The position numbers and the translations under genes are program-made. A stretch of DNA of 64,000 nt from Mercurialis annua (taxonomy: Eukaryota > Streptophyta > Magnoliopsida > Malpighiales > Euphorbiaceae): assembly GCF_937616625.2 (NCBI RefSeq), contig NC_065575.1:3479501-3543500 (forward strand), written 5' to 3'. This document shows, one piece after another, positions 21,655 to 34,400 of this stretch; positions within the stretch are counted from its first letter, which is position 1, and each line of letters starts with the position of its first letter. The notes below the pieces were generated by a model, which made no database searches, had not been told where the DNA came from, and saw nothing but the letters and a program-made list of their open reading frames with translations.

Positions 21655-22424
21655 AAGATTATTTTTTTTCATGAATAATATGTATATTAAAATCACAAAA
21701 AGAGTTAAAAATCTTAATTTAAAGCTTCCGCACAAGAAGTGACACGCTTAAGGCGGCACACTAAAAGCTACAGCTCCGAGAGAAGGCCAAAACATCACGG
21801 CCATGAGAAAAAGATACAAGCGGGATTTTTAAATAAGTCTAATCCCGTACAAGAAAAATCCCTTTTAGAAACTTTAAAAAGAAAGACTGAATGAGAAAAA
21901 CTCTTAAAGATAACAGACTTAGCATTCTTCTCCATATTCTGAAAAACTCTTCCATTTCTATATTTCCCAAATCATAATAAACTAAAGAAGACTCCATAAT
22001 TTCGAATCAGGACCAGAAGGAATAATTTGAAACCATTGAATCATGAAATCTCTGAACGAAGAAGGACAACACCACAATACTCCCATCCTCTGACTGACAT
22101 GAGTACAAATATTCTAGCAAAAATGCAGTGGATGAAAATATGGTCCTGTGTTTCCAACTCACCACATAACGAACAAAGAGAGTTATCCGAAGAGATAATC
22201 GAACGGAAAGTAATAAAAGCTAACGAATGTACTCTATTGTGAATCGCTATCCAAATAAAAAATTTAACTCGAGGGGAAACTCGAGGGGAAACTAGAGAAT
22301 TCCACACATGAAGGAAAATGCAATGCAATTGACAGATTGCGATCTCCTAATCAGCCCCAACCAACACCTTCTATGAAAAACGATTTTCTGCAACATTCAC
22401 ATACAAGTCAGGTCTGTGAACATG
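21655..22424 (-). pseudogene. 5'-truncated LINE with zf-RVT domain inserted in SPH unit 2
   Basis: Read on the minus strand, a 95-codon frame (22328-22041) contains VWNSLVSPRVKFFIWIAIHN, CSLCGELETQDHIFIHC and FARIFV, the zf-RVT region of a plant LINE ORF2. Beyond it a 3' tail leads to an A-rich end (TTATTTTTTTT on the plus strand at about 21660). GGAAGA borders both ends. Unit 3 (about 36890) continues without this insert, so it is a reversed insertion that postdates the duplication. Confidence 0.8.
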
Positions 22425-22639
22425 GAAGAATTAAATTGGAAAAGGTAATTTTATTTGTACTAAAATGCAAATAATACACACACTTTAGCATCACACTTTA
22501 ATGCACACGTCACTAATTATGCATTCACTTACATTCCACTATTCCTATACTTTCTCTATTTTTCATGCATACATATATGATATAGCTACTTCCCTAAATA
22601 TATACATGTCCACTAAAAAAACAAGACGCTTAATATATA

Positions 22640-22955
22640 GTTTCACTTTTAAATTTATACTTTTTATTCATTTAACTCCTAAATTTAACGTCTCACTTAT
22701 CAAATATTTGAACTTGTTAAATAATTTTATTTGACCCTGAACTTGATAAATAAATAAACGTTAACCCCTTCGTGTCCATTTATCACTTGAAACACTCTAA
22801 AAGGCTATGTGTATATACGGAAGAGTTTAATGTTTATTTATCTATCAAGTTCAGGGATCAAATAAGATTGCTTAGAAAGTTCAAAAGTTCGATAGACGAA
22901 ACATTAAATTTAGAGATTAGAAAAGTAAAAGGATACATCAGGAGTCAAACTATGT
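22640..22955. mobile_element. Probable inverted-repeat MITE
   Basis: Left ATAGTTTCACTTTTAAATTT...CTAAATTTAACGT and right ACATTAAATTTAGAGATT...AGTCAAACTAT are imperfect inverted repeats about 60 bp long, with a second inner pair around CTTATTTGATCCCTGAACTT. Target duplications are not clear. Confidence 0.55.
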
Positions 22956-24639
22956 ATTAAGCGAAAAACAAAACATAAGAGGACCAATAAAATGGTCTCC
23001 TAATTCCTACCGTATGGTCACCTATTGTTTCGAAGACAACTAAATAGGTCTTTACAGTTTGTCCCAATTGTCTTCATCCCTAATTTTTTAAAGGATCAAA
23101 AAAGTAAAATTGTCCTTATTTTAGGGATACATGTCGCCCCTTAATTTAGGGAATGGCAATCATCCTTTAGATTAGGACTAATGTCGTTTTCATTTAATAA
23201 GGACCCATACCGTCCCCATTTAATAGGAACCAATAACATTAAATAAAATAGAGATGATTGTGGTCCCGAATACAACGACAGCAGATGACAATAGTCGTCT
23301 CTAAATGATTATAAAGAAAAATAAAAATAGGAATAAAATTTCATTTATCAATTTAATTATAATGTTATTAATTTTAATAGAATTTAAATTTCATTTAATG
23401 AACTCAGAATTAGTTACAATTGGTCATAATTCCTATTTTTATTGATATATCTTATGAAAAACGACCATTGTTCTGTAAATACTTGTCGAACAATTGGTCA
23501 TAATTCTGTGTTTTGTAGGTTGAATAAATATGAAATTTTACCTAAAACAGATAAAATAAAAGTTCAGTCGAGTATAAATAAGGGTTTTTTACACGAATCC
23601 CCCAAAAGAGCTCATCTATATTATTTCTACTTCAAGAATTTATTTTTAACAGTAATCACTCAAAAGAAAAAAAAACTTTGCATAAATCACTCATACCTGA
23701 TTCTATATTAAAATAGGACAAGTCTGCCCCTTATTTGATAGAACACGTGATAAAGTTTAATCAGAAAATTTGGCATGAACGAAGCCAAAAATAGATCTAC
23801 GTCTTCGGTCTCAATTCGGCAATGGTCAGACGGAGGTCCGGCGGTTCAACGGAGATTCAGCGGTGGTCAGACGAAGGTCCAGCGGTTCGACAGAGATTCA
23901 ACGGCCGAGTTCTTATACAATTTGAAATTTGAGATTTAACAGCAGTTCGACGGAGATTCAAGAGCTGAGATTTTTTTACATTTGAAATTTAGAGTTACGC
24001 CTGAAAATGAGTTAAGATTTTTCAGTTTGTAGACTGGTGGTATGAGAGGGAATCGTTATTAACATTAGTTGTTTTTGGGGAATATTGGTTACACTTTATT
24101 TTTGCTTTCTTTGTTTTTTTTCTTCATTTTCTTTTGTTGTGTTTTTTAATGAATCTGGAAATGTTTGGCACAATTTCTCTTTTTTTTCTAATTTATTTTG
24201 TCTAGAAAATAGCACAGACATCATGTACCTATAGAATGGAAGAGAGCATCAAGAGAACATTAATGTGAAGGAAAATAGAAATGGTATCAATGAATTCAAA
24301 TGTAAAAGAAATAGCTTTTTATTTTTACCTCTTTAGTAGACATGTGTGCAAATTTCCCGTGACCTTTAACTATAAAGAGAGACTCATGATGAAGGGAAAA
24401 CAGGTATCAAATATCTGCAGAATTAATACTATTACCATCACTCTTTATTCTACTGCTTTTTTTTCTCAAAAATGCTTAATCTAAGCATTGGTCCTTTTAT
24501 TTTTCAACAAACCCATTCTTAAGAAGTAATTGCAAAATGTGCAGGATATTTACTTTTTTCTAAATTTTTGTGTTTCGAGTTATATATATACGTAATGAGC
24601 TGCAACAGGTTCATTACGTATCAAACTCGCATTCAAGCA
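22956..24639. other. Intergenic, no gene recognised
   Basis: 22985-23290 has phrases about 'GACCATT/ATGGTC' and C/G-rich 'GTCCC(C)ATTTAATA' that look like an old repeat. 23820-23970 holds three imperfect copies of a 'GGTTCGACAGAGATTCA' phrase. No coding region. Confidence 0.4.
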
Positions 24640-24644
24640 GGTAT

Positions 24645-25500
24645 CAAATATCTTGAGGTAGAAATAAAATTTAGTGTAATCAATACTTCAATTGATATAG
24701 GTTCGCATCAAGTTCACATTAGGTTGATTTTCGATTTTATAGACTGTCAAATACATTTCACTTAAAAGAGCTATTCAATTTGTATATTACACTAAATTTT
24801 AAAATTCTCTCTATATAAAATGTCAGTTAAACTTGTAAACAGTAGTAAGATAAATTTTATTAAAAATTAAATTAAGATAATTCTGTTGATAGGTTCACAT
24901 CAGGTGCACATGAGGTTGTTTTTTGGTTTTATCGATTGTCAACTACATTTCACTTAAAAGAGATATTCAATTCGTATATTACACTAAATCTCAAATTTCT
25001 CTCAATATAAAATGTCAGTTCCGATTGTAAATAGCAGCAAGACAAATTTTATTAAAACTTGAATTAAGATAGGTCAGTTGATATAGGTTCATATCAGGTT
25101 GATTTTTGATTTTATAGATTGTCAACTACATCTCACTTAAAAGAGATGTTCAATTTGTATATTACACTAAATCTCAAATTTCTCTCAAATATAAAATGCT
25201 AGATAAGATTGTAAAAAGACAAATTTTATTAAAACTTGCATTATGGTATTCCAATAGGTTCACATCAGGTTCATATCAGGTTGATTTTTGGTTTTATAGG
25301 CTGTCAACTACATCTCACTTAAAAGAGATATTTAGTTTGTATATAACACTAAATCTCAAATTTCTCTCAATATAAAATGTCAGTTAAGATTGTAAAAAGC
25401 GGTAACACAGATTTTATTAAAACTTGAATTAAGGTATTTCAGTTGACATCAGGTTCACATTAGGTTGATTTTTAGTTTTATATACAATCAACTACATTTG
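24645..25500. repeat. Tandem repeat, about 175-194 bp period, roughly four and a half copies
   Basis: Each monomer has the order GGTTCACATCAGGTTGATTTT, a GATTGTCAACTACATTTCACTT phrase, AAAAGAGATATTCAATTTGT, ATTACACTAAATCTCAAATT, AAATGTCAGTTAAGATTGTA, then TTTTATTAAAACTTGAATTA. Monomers start near 24695, 24889, 25081, 25254 and 25443. The last is truncated. Confidence 0.85.
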
Positions 25501-27854
25501 GTTTCTGATTTGGTTTCTGGTTTAGTGTGTTAACAACAAACAAACTTTTCATCATCTTCTCATTCAATCTACAAATATCACCCCATTATATAAATTGTAA
25601 GAAATAGGAGTATAACCAGTTGAAATCACCAAAACAAATATAATAAACATAAGCTAGTTAAAATAGTGAAAATGAATTTAGTATCTTACCCAAAAGAGCT
25701 TGACCTCAACTAATCGAAAACAATTTTGTAGTCATAGCTTGCTCTGCCTTAATGTAAAATCTCTTCAACATGCTCAATTTGGATTTATTATGGAGTTTCA
25801 TTAGCCATGACATACTTACAAAATGGCAAGAAAATAGTTACAATATTTTCTCATATGAATTGTTATTGATTCATGTTCTATTAAAATTGAAATATTTCCC
25901 ATCAGTATGAACCCATTTCTCTCCTTTTACAGTTTTGACAACATTAATTCACATTCTTATACATTCTGAGATTGTTGAGTTAAATTTTTTATAGTGGCTA
26001 AACTCAATTTTGCTTGAAGCTATTCATGTTTGTATAGATCTTAAATCAATAAAAAAAAGACTTACATTATTTTCAAATAGAAGATGATTACGTGAATTGA
26101 AAATGAAATATTACAGAAGTTAATGTTTATCAAAAACATCAACAAAATTTCATTTTTTTTAAATTCCGTTTTTTAGATTTCTGAAAAATTAAAGGTGTTT
26201 CTAAATGTCCCACTCTTTGTGAAAGAAAATTAATTCAACAATCTTATTTGCATTTCCTTTTTTAAAATAACTTTGCCATTAATTTCATCATCTTTTCCAG
26301 CAATTCTACAATCCTTCAGACACCCATCTCCTTCTCCTTATCCACCTGCTTATTTTCCTTCATCTTCAACAACGTTTGTATCCCCTTCTTTTTTATCAGA
26401 TCATCATCGCCGTAATCAAAATTGGCAACATCATATATCTTAAAAAATTCATTGATTCGTTGATGAATCACGGTTTTCGCGGGGGGAATCAACTTGGCTC
26501 TCTCCTTAACTGTTGGTATAACTCATCTCTATAGTGATAATGGAAGAATCACCATCTGCCGGACCACGGGATTATTGATCTCCATGTTTTTAAAGGATGA
26601 ATCTTTGTGATCGGAGGATGAATTAATCTCTGTGATGGGAGGATGAATCTCAGTGATCGGAGAATGAATCACCGTTTCTCAGATTTGTTAATTTTCCGAA
26701 AAGAACATCAAAATTTATAGCTTTCTTTTTTTACTCCGACCACCGCAATCTGACCTCCGACCACTGTTGGTGCTACGTCCAACCACATTCAGAGAATAAT
26801 GAAAATAGGGGGGATTGGGTGTCTAAAGTACACAATAGTAACTATAAAACAAGGACAATTTAGTAACTTGTAAATAAAAGAGGTAGAGCTGAAAATGAAA
26901 ACTTAAAAAAGGGAGATTTCTGCTAAATTAATTATCTTGGGTCACTAACATAAACTTTTCAGAATTTGGGATATATGGTGACATTTTCTCTATAAATAAT
27001 GCTCAAAGTAAAGGTATGAATGAGAACCATGTAAAAAAGTCTAGAGACATGGGAAATAATAATTCATATCTGAATTTGAGCGAGGCCTTTGTTGGATAGC
27101 GATATTAATAAGATTGATGTATATGTGCTATTGATCTAATACGACACTTAGATATTGTTGCAGTGGTTCCTCAGACATGAAAATATTTGGTTGATTCAAT
27201 TCTTTAAAAGATACTTCAGATAATATAGATATAAATATTAAGAATTGTTTTAAAGTAATTGGTTCTCAGAGTTGGTCAAATATAAAAGAAGAAGAATACT
27301 AGACCACAATTAAAAAAAAAAAAAGTTCGACACGCACAGCAGAAAAAATTTGAGATAAATTTTGCTAAAAGAATTTACAAGAGACCAATAAAGCTTAATC
27401 TATAGAAAAAAAACGAGTAAAGAATCGACTCTCGATTAAGATGGTATATTGTTGAGATTTAATTTAAATTTTGTTCTTGTTTTTTCTTGTTAGATTGTTT
27501 AATTTTTATTTTTGTACTCAAACTTTTTATTTTTCATTTTAATAGTAATATTTAGCAGTGAGAAATCTAATTCCTCAACTCCAGCCTTTTACTTAAAAAA
27601 TTCCATTAACATCGGAAAAATAAAAATTAAAATTTTGTCCCCAAATGATAGTAATTTTACAAATTAAAGCTACAATGAACATAATAATCTGTAAATATAA
27701 CTTAATATAATTACATTGTTTCCGATTTATTTTATTGGTGTGAAAGTTACCAATATAAATTAATAATGCAAAAATAATTCATGCTATTTTCCAATACTAT
27801 CAACATATGAATATGAAAAAGTGGAAATTGTATTCCATCGACCAATAAGCTTAT
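25501..27854. other. Intergenic, no gene recognised
   Basis: 26520-26700 contains a few short repeats (GGATGAATC, TGTGATCGGAG). The rest is AT-rich with no credible ORF. Confidence 0.45.
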
Positions 27855-28195
27855 TTGGTTTTGGCCAAATGTCGTAGAAAGACCAAATCTTTTACAAAAG
27901 TTCTGACCTTTTAATTTTATCGATTTTGGCCAAAAACTGATTATTTGGTTTCACAAAAGTACTCACCTTTCAATTTTGTCGATTTTGACAAAAAAATGGA
28001 TTATTTGGTTTCACAAAAATCCTGTCCTTTCAATATATTTGCATGTCACATAGACAAATTGAAATCAAACTGAGAGTTGGCCACAATTGAAACCGAATAA
28101 TATGTTTTTGGCCAAAATCGATAAAATTGAAAGGTCATGACTTTTGTGAAATTTTTATAAAAGGTTTGGCCTTTTTAAAACATTTAGCCTTTGGT
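27855..28195. mobile_element. Inverted-repeat MITE
   Basis: The left arm AAAGACCAAATCTTTTAC...TTTTATCGATTTTGGCCAAA is matched by the right arm in reverse (TTTGGCCAAAATCGATAAAA ... GGTTTGGCCTTT). Inside, a 60-bp phrase with GATTATTTGGTTTCACAAAA is directly repeated twice. Boundaries are approximate. Confidence 0.65.
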
Positions 28196-28499
28196 TTTTA
28201 ATTTCCTCCGGCTGCAAATCCAAGCAAACTGGGAAAATAATGACAAATTTCTGCATTGATCTAAAAAGACAATAAAATGCAGATTAAAATACACAAATAC
28301 TGGTAAGATTGAGCATTTGAAGCTGGTATCTTTTTCAGCACAGTTGGTATAAATAAAAGATACAAAAAACCAAAATATATTTTATAAAATTGTCATTAAA
28401 TATCTTCAAACTGAAAATTGTATGATTAGACTTCACAGAATGATATGTAAACATAGACATATAAATATGTAACGCCCCAATCAACACTAAGTTATCAGC

Positions 28500-28915
28500 A
28501 CAACCATAATCTACTTAAACTCCTAAAGCGTCTAAGTTGGTAAGCGTAGTTTCTAGGTTTTTAACTTACGCTAAAAGAGAATAATTCTAATTATTCTCCA
28601 TCGAACTATAAAAAGTTATAAAACAGTTATTGAAGTATTATTTTTTACAAACAGGTTACCATATTGATAATGTGTACAAGAAAAATATGTATAATAATAT
28701 AACTTTTTTGTAAAAAAACAAATATAACAGTTCGGTAACCGTTTCGTAAAACAACAATAGTTCAGTGATTATTTTTTAACTTTTTATAGTTGGATAACCG
28801 TTTTGTAAAAATACTATAGTTCGATAACTATTTTGTAACTTTTTGTAATTCGGTAATCGTTTTGTGAAAACACTATAACTCAGTGACTTAAAAAATATTT
28901 AACCCGTTGTTTCTG
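28500..28915. other. Non-coding, short degenerate repeats
   Basis: The phrase 'TAGTTCGGTAACCGTTTTGTAAAA' in various degenerate forms recurs about four times between 28725 and 28885. No gene. Confidence 0.45.
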
Positions 28916-28927
28916 ATTTCCTTTTGG

Positions 28928-29262
28928 TGCGATAATATTTGATTTCTATGTCTTTTTTTTTCCCACTGGTTGATTTCTATGTCTTCATTTAGTAAAAAAT
29001 AAAGAACTAGTTTAACTGCTATTGATTTTGAATAATGAACTAAACTTAATTAATGACATCTTATTTTATTATCCCTCTCCTCAACACACCATTAATTATT
29101 TACAAATTGAACCGCTTTGCTGCGATAATATTTGATTTCTATGTCTTCGATCATTTAGTAAAAAATAAAGAACTAGTTTAACTGCTATTGATTTTGAATA
29201 TTGGACTAAACTTAATTAATGCTGCTGCTGCTGCTGCTGCTACTGCTACTACTACTACGTAC
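28928..29262. repeat. Direct duplication of about 100 bp plus a TGC/TAC microsatellite
   Basis: GCGATAATATTTGATTTCTA...AAACTTAATTAATG occurs at 28930-29055 and again at 29120-29222. The first copy carries an extra internal duplication of 'GATTTCTATGTCTT'. A run of TGC then TAC triplets follows at 29220-29270. Confidence 0.85.
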
Positions 29263-29539
29263 TGCTACTAATTTGACATTTCTTATTTCTCTTTTATTCT
29301 TTTGACTACTGCAATCAAGACAAATATTGTGTTAGATGAGAAGGAGCAAGACAAATATTGTGTTAGATGAGCAGGAACTGCAATCAAGATATGAGATTTA
29401 AGCCCTAAAGTGAATTGGGTTGACGCACGTGATTTATTTTAACAATGGTTGAATGTTTTATTTAGTGCTCTATTTGAGTGTCTATATTTCTTTTATTTTA
29501 AAAAAATTCAGCTTTTGTGAACATGAACATGATTTGTTA

Positions 29540-29686
29540 GCCAATGTGGGCCTAGTTTGAATGACTAAGGCACCTCTAAGTGCATCAAGAGGTTGTGAAT
29601 TCGAACCACGCCTCGGTAATTAACAACTAACAAATGAGACTCGAAAGAGTCGATTCCCATCTTTGACAAAAAAAAAACAAAAAAAA
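29540..29686 (+). mobile_element. tRNA-derived SINE
   Basis: A 147-bp element starting GCCAATGTGGGCCTAGTTTG. It has a B-box-like GAATTCGAACC about 50 bp after an A-box-like region and a terminal A-rich tail. AACATGATTTGTTA flanks it at 29526-29539 and 29687-29700, a perfect 14-bp target duplication, as expected for LINE-driven insertion. Confidence 0.87.
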
Positions 29687-29934
29687 AACATGATTTGTTA
29701 TTATTTATAATTTATTTAAATAAAATATATAAACTCAATTATTTTAAATTTGAATTTAAATATATCTTTTTTTTATTAATTTACAATGATCTATTTTATC
29801 CGAATAATTCAACATGCGTCCAATTTCTTCATAATATTTTCTTTAACTGAAATTTTTTATTTTCAAGTTCACTTATTAATAATTGGTATCTATTCAAGCG
29901 ATAAAAAGAGGATAGATGTATATTTTTAAAAATA

Positions 29935-30293
29935 AGACTGAGTATTTTAATCATAACTAGCTTTTCCGACGTGGTATTTAATTGATTTATACGTCCATGG
30001 AAAGGTAACTGGAATACATACAACTTTCATGCAAATGTCCGATCCGGATTCAACTTAAAAAAGGGACAAAAGTGCCCTTGAAACTGCTGCATGTGTTCAG
30101 TTTTATGAAATCTGCATGTACCCAGTCCGAGTATTTAATTCAGAAATTGTTTTTCCGACGTTGGATTTCGTCGATTCAAACGTCCCTGGAAAGATAATTC
30201 GAATACCTACAACTTTCATGAAGACATATGCTCCGTATTCGTCCTCTAAAATGGACTCCCTTGAAGCTGCTGCATGTGTGGAGCATGGTAAAA

Positions 30294-30383
<90 letters not shown>

Positions 30384-32115
30384 TTAAGTATCTTTTCATA
30401 ACTCGTTTTTCTGAAATCGGGTTTCATTAATTCAAACGTCCATGGGAAGCTAACTCGAATACCTACAACTTTCATGAAGAAAGCGTATCATATTCATCTC
30501 CTAAAAAGAAGAAAATCATTCTTAAAACTTTTGTATGCACATAAACATTATAATTTTTCACCAAATCATATATATATAGACTTTGATATCAATATATAGA
30601 TACAGATATAGATATAGATATTGAGATATAGACATGGATATAATCGTTAGCTATTCAAGCGAAATAAAGGAGAAAATAGTATACATTTAAAAACCAGTAT
30701 GCGTATTCCTTTCATAACTCGCTTTTCCGACGTTGGATTTCATTAATTTAAACGTCCATGGAAAGGTAACTCAAATACTTACAATTTTCATGAAGACGTC
30801 TGATCCGTATTCAACCTGGAAAAGGGACAAAAGTGCCCTTGGATCTGCTGCATGTGTGCAGCTTTTTGAAATCTGCATGTACCCGTTCCGCGTATTTCTG
30901 TCATAACTCATTTCCCCGACGTTGGGTTTCATGATTCAAACATCCCTGGAAAAGGTAACTCGAATACCTACAGACGTCCGGCCTGCATGCGTCCTCTAAA
31001 AGGGACGAAATATTCTTTCAAGCTGCTGCATGTGTAGAGACATAATTAAATCTATGCACTAACGCTAGAACTATCCCGTAGATTAAAATTTTACACATGC
31101 CTATATCCGTATAGATCCATCTCTTTTTACAAAAGTTAGAAGAATTTTCAAAATACATCCCGGCTATTTATATCATAACGTTTTTCCCCGACCTCTGATT
31201 TAACTTATTAATAATCGGTAGCTATTTAAACGTTAGAAAGGGGATAGAAGTATATTTTCGAAAACCAACCTGAGTATTTTTATCATAACTCGCTTTTCCA
31301 ACGTCAGTTGTGACTGATTCAGATGTCCATGGAAAGGTAGTTCGAATAACTACAACTTTCATGAAGACAACTTTCATGCATGTGTATATCACAGTGAAAT
31401 CCATATATATTCAGATTGTGTATTTATGTCATAACTCGTTCTCCTGACGTCGGATTTGATTGATACAAACGTCCTTAAAAAGGTAACTCGAATACCTACA
31501 ACTTGCATGAAAACGTACAGTCCGGAATCGTCCTTTAAAAGGGACGAAATCTCCGTTCAAGCTGCTGCATGTGTGGATACATGGTCAAACCTACGCACTA
31601 TCACTAGGATTGTCCTCCATTGCCCCTCTTTCCTGTAAAGTAGTCACTACCTGAGCCACAAAAGACGCTTTTTTCCCAATAGCTAAAAACAATTTTTACC
31701 TAAAATATATGATCCTTTTTAAGTGGGTCTTACCAGGATAAAATCCAATTTTTTTCACCTTTACTTCTAAATAAAATTTTCAAAAAAAATTTTCCAGATA
31801 TAATTTGCGTCTTTTAGCTAGAAATTTTTCCATATTCCATGAAAGAGCCGAATGAAACCAAAGTTTATGTAGATTAAAATTAACGCATGTCTATATCCAT
31901 ATATATACAGTTGTTCTTAAAAAAATAGAAATATCTTCCAAAACCATACTGGCTATTTATGCCATAACATTTTTTCCTGACATCCGATTTAACTAATTCG
32001 AACGCCCTAAAAAGCTAACTCGAAACCTACATTTTTTTGTGAAGACATCAAATTCAGATTCATCCTCAAATAAGGACGAAATGGCCCCTGAAACTGCTGC
32101 ATGTGTAGAGGCATG
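29935..32115. repeat. Degenerate tandem-repeat field, about 190-bp basic unit
   Basis: Units run: CATAACTCGCTTTTCCGACG, GATTTCATTGATTCAAACGT, CATGGAAAGGTAACTCGAAT, CCTACAACTTTCATGAAGAC, a GGGACGAAA phrase, and GCTGCTGCATGTGTGGA. Unit starts are seen near 29950, 30140, 30397, 30712, 30901, 31169, 31283, 31430 and 31962. Spacing varies from about 110 to over 500 because of deletions and insertions. Confidence 0.8.
30294..30382. repeat. (AT)n microsatellite
   Basis: About 85 bp of uninterrupted AT dinucleotides within the tandem-repeat field. Confidence 0.98.
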
Positions 32116-32976
32116 ATGACTCTTCACCAAATAACATATATTTGTGATAAAGATGTTTATAACTCCTCACCAATTGCATTCTAAACTCAATATAGAGGAA
32201 AATTTATATGCTTAATTTGACTTCTTATCCCTTGACTAAACATTATGGACATGGATATGGTTTATTATTATTTATATTTATTTAAGTAAAATACATATGT
32301 TCAATTATTTTAAGTTTGAATTCAAATATACCTTTTTTTATTAATTTATAATAATATATTTTATCTGAGTAATTCAACACGCTTCCAATTTTTCCATTAT
32401 AAATGTTTTTAATTTAATTAATTTGATATATGTTTCTGAAAACAACAAATATGTTATATAAATACATAATAAAAGAGAGCAAGTGTGCATAGAGTAAATT
32501 TATTCCTTTTTTTGTTGGTCCGATAGTATTTTTCTGTGACCTACAAGCACATATTTAATTATAAATTGATGATATTACATTTTTTAATTTACTTATATTA
32601 GATTTAAATAAAATAAAAAATTAATTAAAAAATTAATTAATTATATTATATTTCAAAATTAAAATTTATTTGATACACTTTATGCCTTATTTATTTTATT
32701 ATATTTATATATATATTTAATTTTTCATATTCAATAATTGAATATTAAAAAAAAAAGAGGTGATTACTTAGAACCCCTTGAAATTTGACATATTACTCTA
32801 ATGAAATCCTGAGATTTTAAAATACATTAAAACAACCTTTTATTTTTGCTCTGTTACACAAAACAACCTTCTGTTTGTTTCTCAAGTATATATTATAAGT
32901 CAAAGGTTTTAAAGTTAGTCAAACTATTAATAAAATATAAAACCCAAAACTAACCTCATATCTAATGTAATATAAA
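32116..32976. other. Intergenic, no gene recognised
   Basis: Very AT-rich; no gene and no paired element ends. Confidence 0.5.
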
Positions 32977-33334
32977 GGCTTTATTACTTAAAAAAACACC
33001 AACTTATAACATTTATTCGTTTATACCTTGACATAAGAAAAAATTTATTTGTACCTTTTTTTTGATTTTTCATTTTCGTCTCTACCTAAAAAGTTAATTT
33101 GACCTCTTTTCATTCGAAAAAATATTCAAAATGATCCTTTATATTTAGCTTATATTCTAGCTAAACATTAATATTATTATTTATGTATAATGTTTCCATT
33201 TTTTAATTAATTTAATTGTCAAAAATTTAAATTTTAGGGTAGAGATGAAAACGAAAAATCAAAAAAAGAGTACAATTTTCTACGTGTATAAACGAAAAAA
33301 TATTCTAAGGTGGATTTTTTTAAGTAATTAGACC
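32977..33334. mobile_element. Mutator-like MITE, GGCYTWATYACTY family, copy 1
   Basis: It begins GGCTTTATTACTTAA and ends TTAAGTAATTAGACC. A perfect 9-bp duplication TAATATAAA lies at 32968-32976 and 33335-33343. It is 358 bp and non-coding, and shares its end design with 35613-36061 and 38008-38390. Confidence 0.87.
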
Positions 33335-33395
33335 TAATATAAACTACTATAAAGCAATGATAACTGTTTTAATCTATTAATTCCTTTTCTTTAGA

Positions 33396-33620
33396 CTAGT
33401 TTCGCATTACGTGCTATGCACGTGGCTCGTAACATAACTCGTTAATGAACATATTAATAAAAATTTATTATAATTATATCAATTTTCTATTTATAATGAG
33501 AATTTTTGTAAAAGTAAATATAATATATTCGGTTATTTTTTTTTCATACTGAATTTATTCTTCTTTTGGTTTTATAATAACCATAATTATATAATTAACT
33601 TAATTTTATTAATAATATAT
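33396..33620 (-). mobile_element. Helitron 3' end (minus strand), same family as 20321-21175
   Basis: CTAGTTTCGCATTACGTGCT and the following hairpin and CACGTGGCTCGTAA are nearly identical to the terminus at 20321, preceded by A. I could not find the matching 5' TC end to the right, so the right limit is arbitrary and the element may be truncated. Confidence 0.6.
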
Positions 33621-34352
33621 TTAATAAGATAGAAATTTAAATAATAATATATTGACCAAATACAATATTTTAATTTTGTAGTTCAATCAAATTAAAAGAT
33701 ATGTATTATTCCTACTAATTTGGAGACAATTTAGTTATTTTTAATATGTTTTTGATACATTTTTAATATGTTTTTGATACATTTTTAATATTCCTACAAT
33801 ATTTTTTACATATTAAAAACTGTTTGAAAATGTTTTTTAGAGAAAATAAATTAATAGCTTACAGTGTTCTTTCATTTTGGAAAAAGTTATGATCATTAAA
33901 AAATAATAAACAAAATAAAGCTGTAAAATAATTCGATTAATAATTTCTTATCGATTCTTTGTAAATTTTGCAGTTTTTAAAGAAGTTTGGATCTAAATTT
34001 GAATAATTTGTTTACAATTTGATAAAAATACAATAATTCGAACAGATCTGAAAGAATATTTAAAAAACAATTTCTGGAATTATTTAAGAATTAAGATCTT
34101 GAAAGGAAATAATGAGCTGGAGTTTTTTTTTAGAAGAAGATGTTTGTTATAGAAGAAAACATGTAGGATAAAGTGTAGGTATAAAACAAAATGTACAGCA
34201 GTAAAAAAGTAATTCAATAACACATTAGGGTACAAAAATAAAATCAACAAATAAGGTTTATGAAATGCTAATATTTTTCCTAACTAGATAGTCTCCTAAT
34301 TTTCCCATTTGTTTCTCTACTTTTTGTTCATGGTCCACCATTTAACATTTGA

Positions 34353-34400
34353 CTAGGATCCATGTGTTGCACACGTGGCTATACAAATTAATGGATTACT
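34353..34400 (-). mobile_element. Possible second Helitron 3' end (minus strand)
   Basis: CTAGGATCCATGTGTTGCAC followed by ACGTGGC has the hairpin-plus-CTAG design on the minus strand, next to A. No 5' end was found before SPH unit 3 starts at about 34570. Confidence 0.45.

Noticed and set aside
30116..30475. ORFs with long YIYIYI runs on both strands
   Set aside because: Translation of the (AT)n microsatellite.
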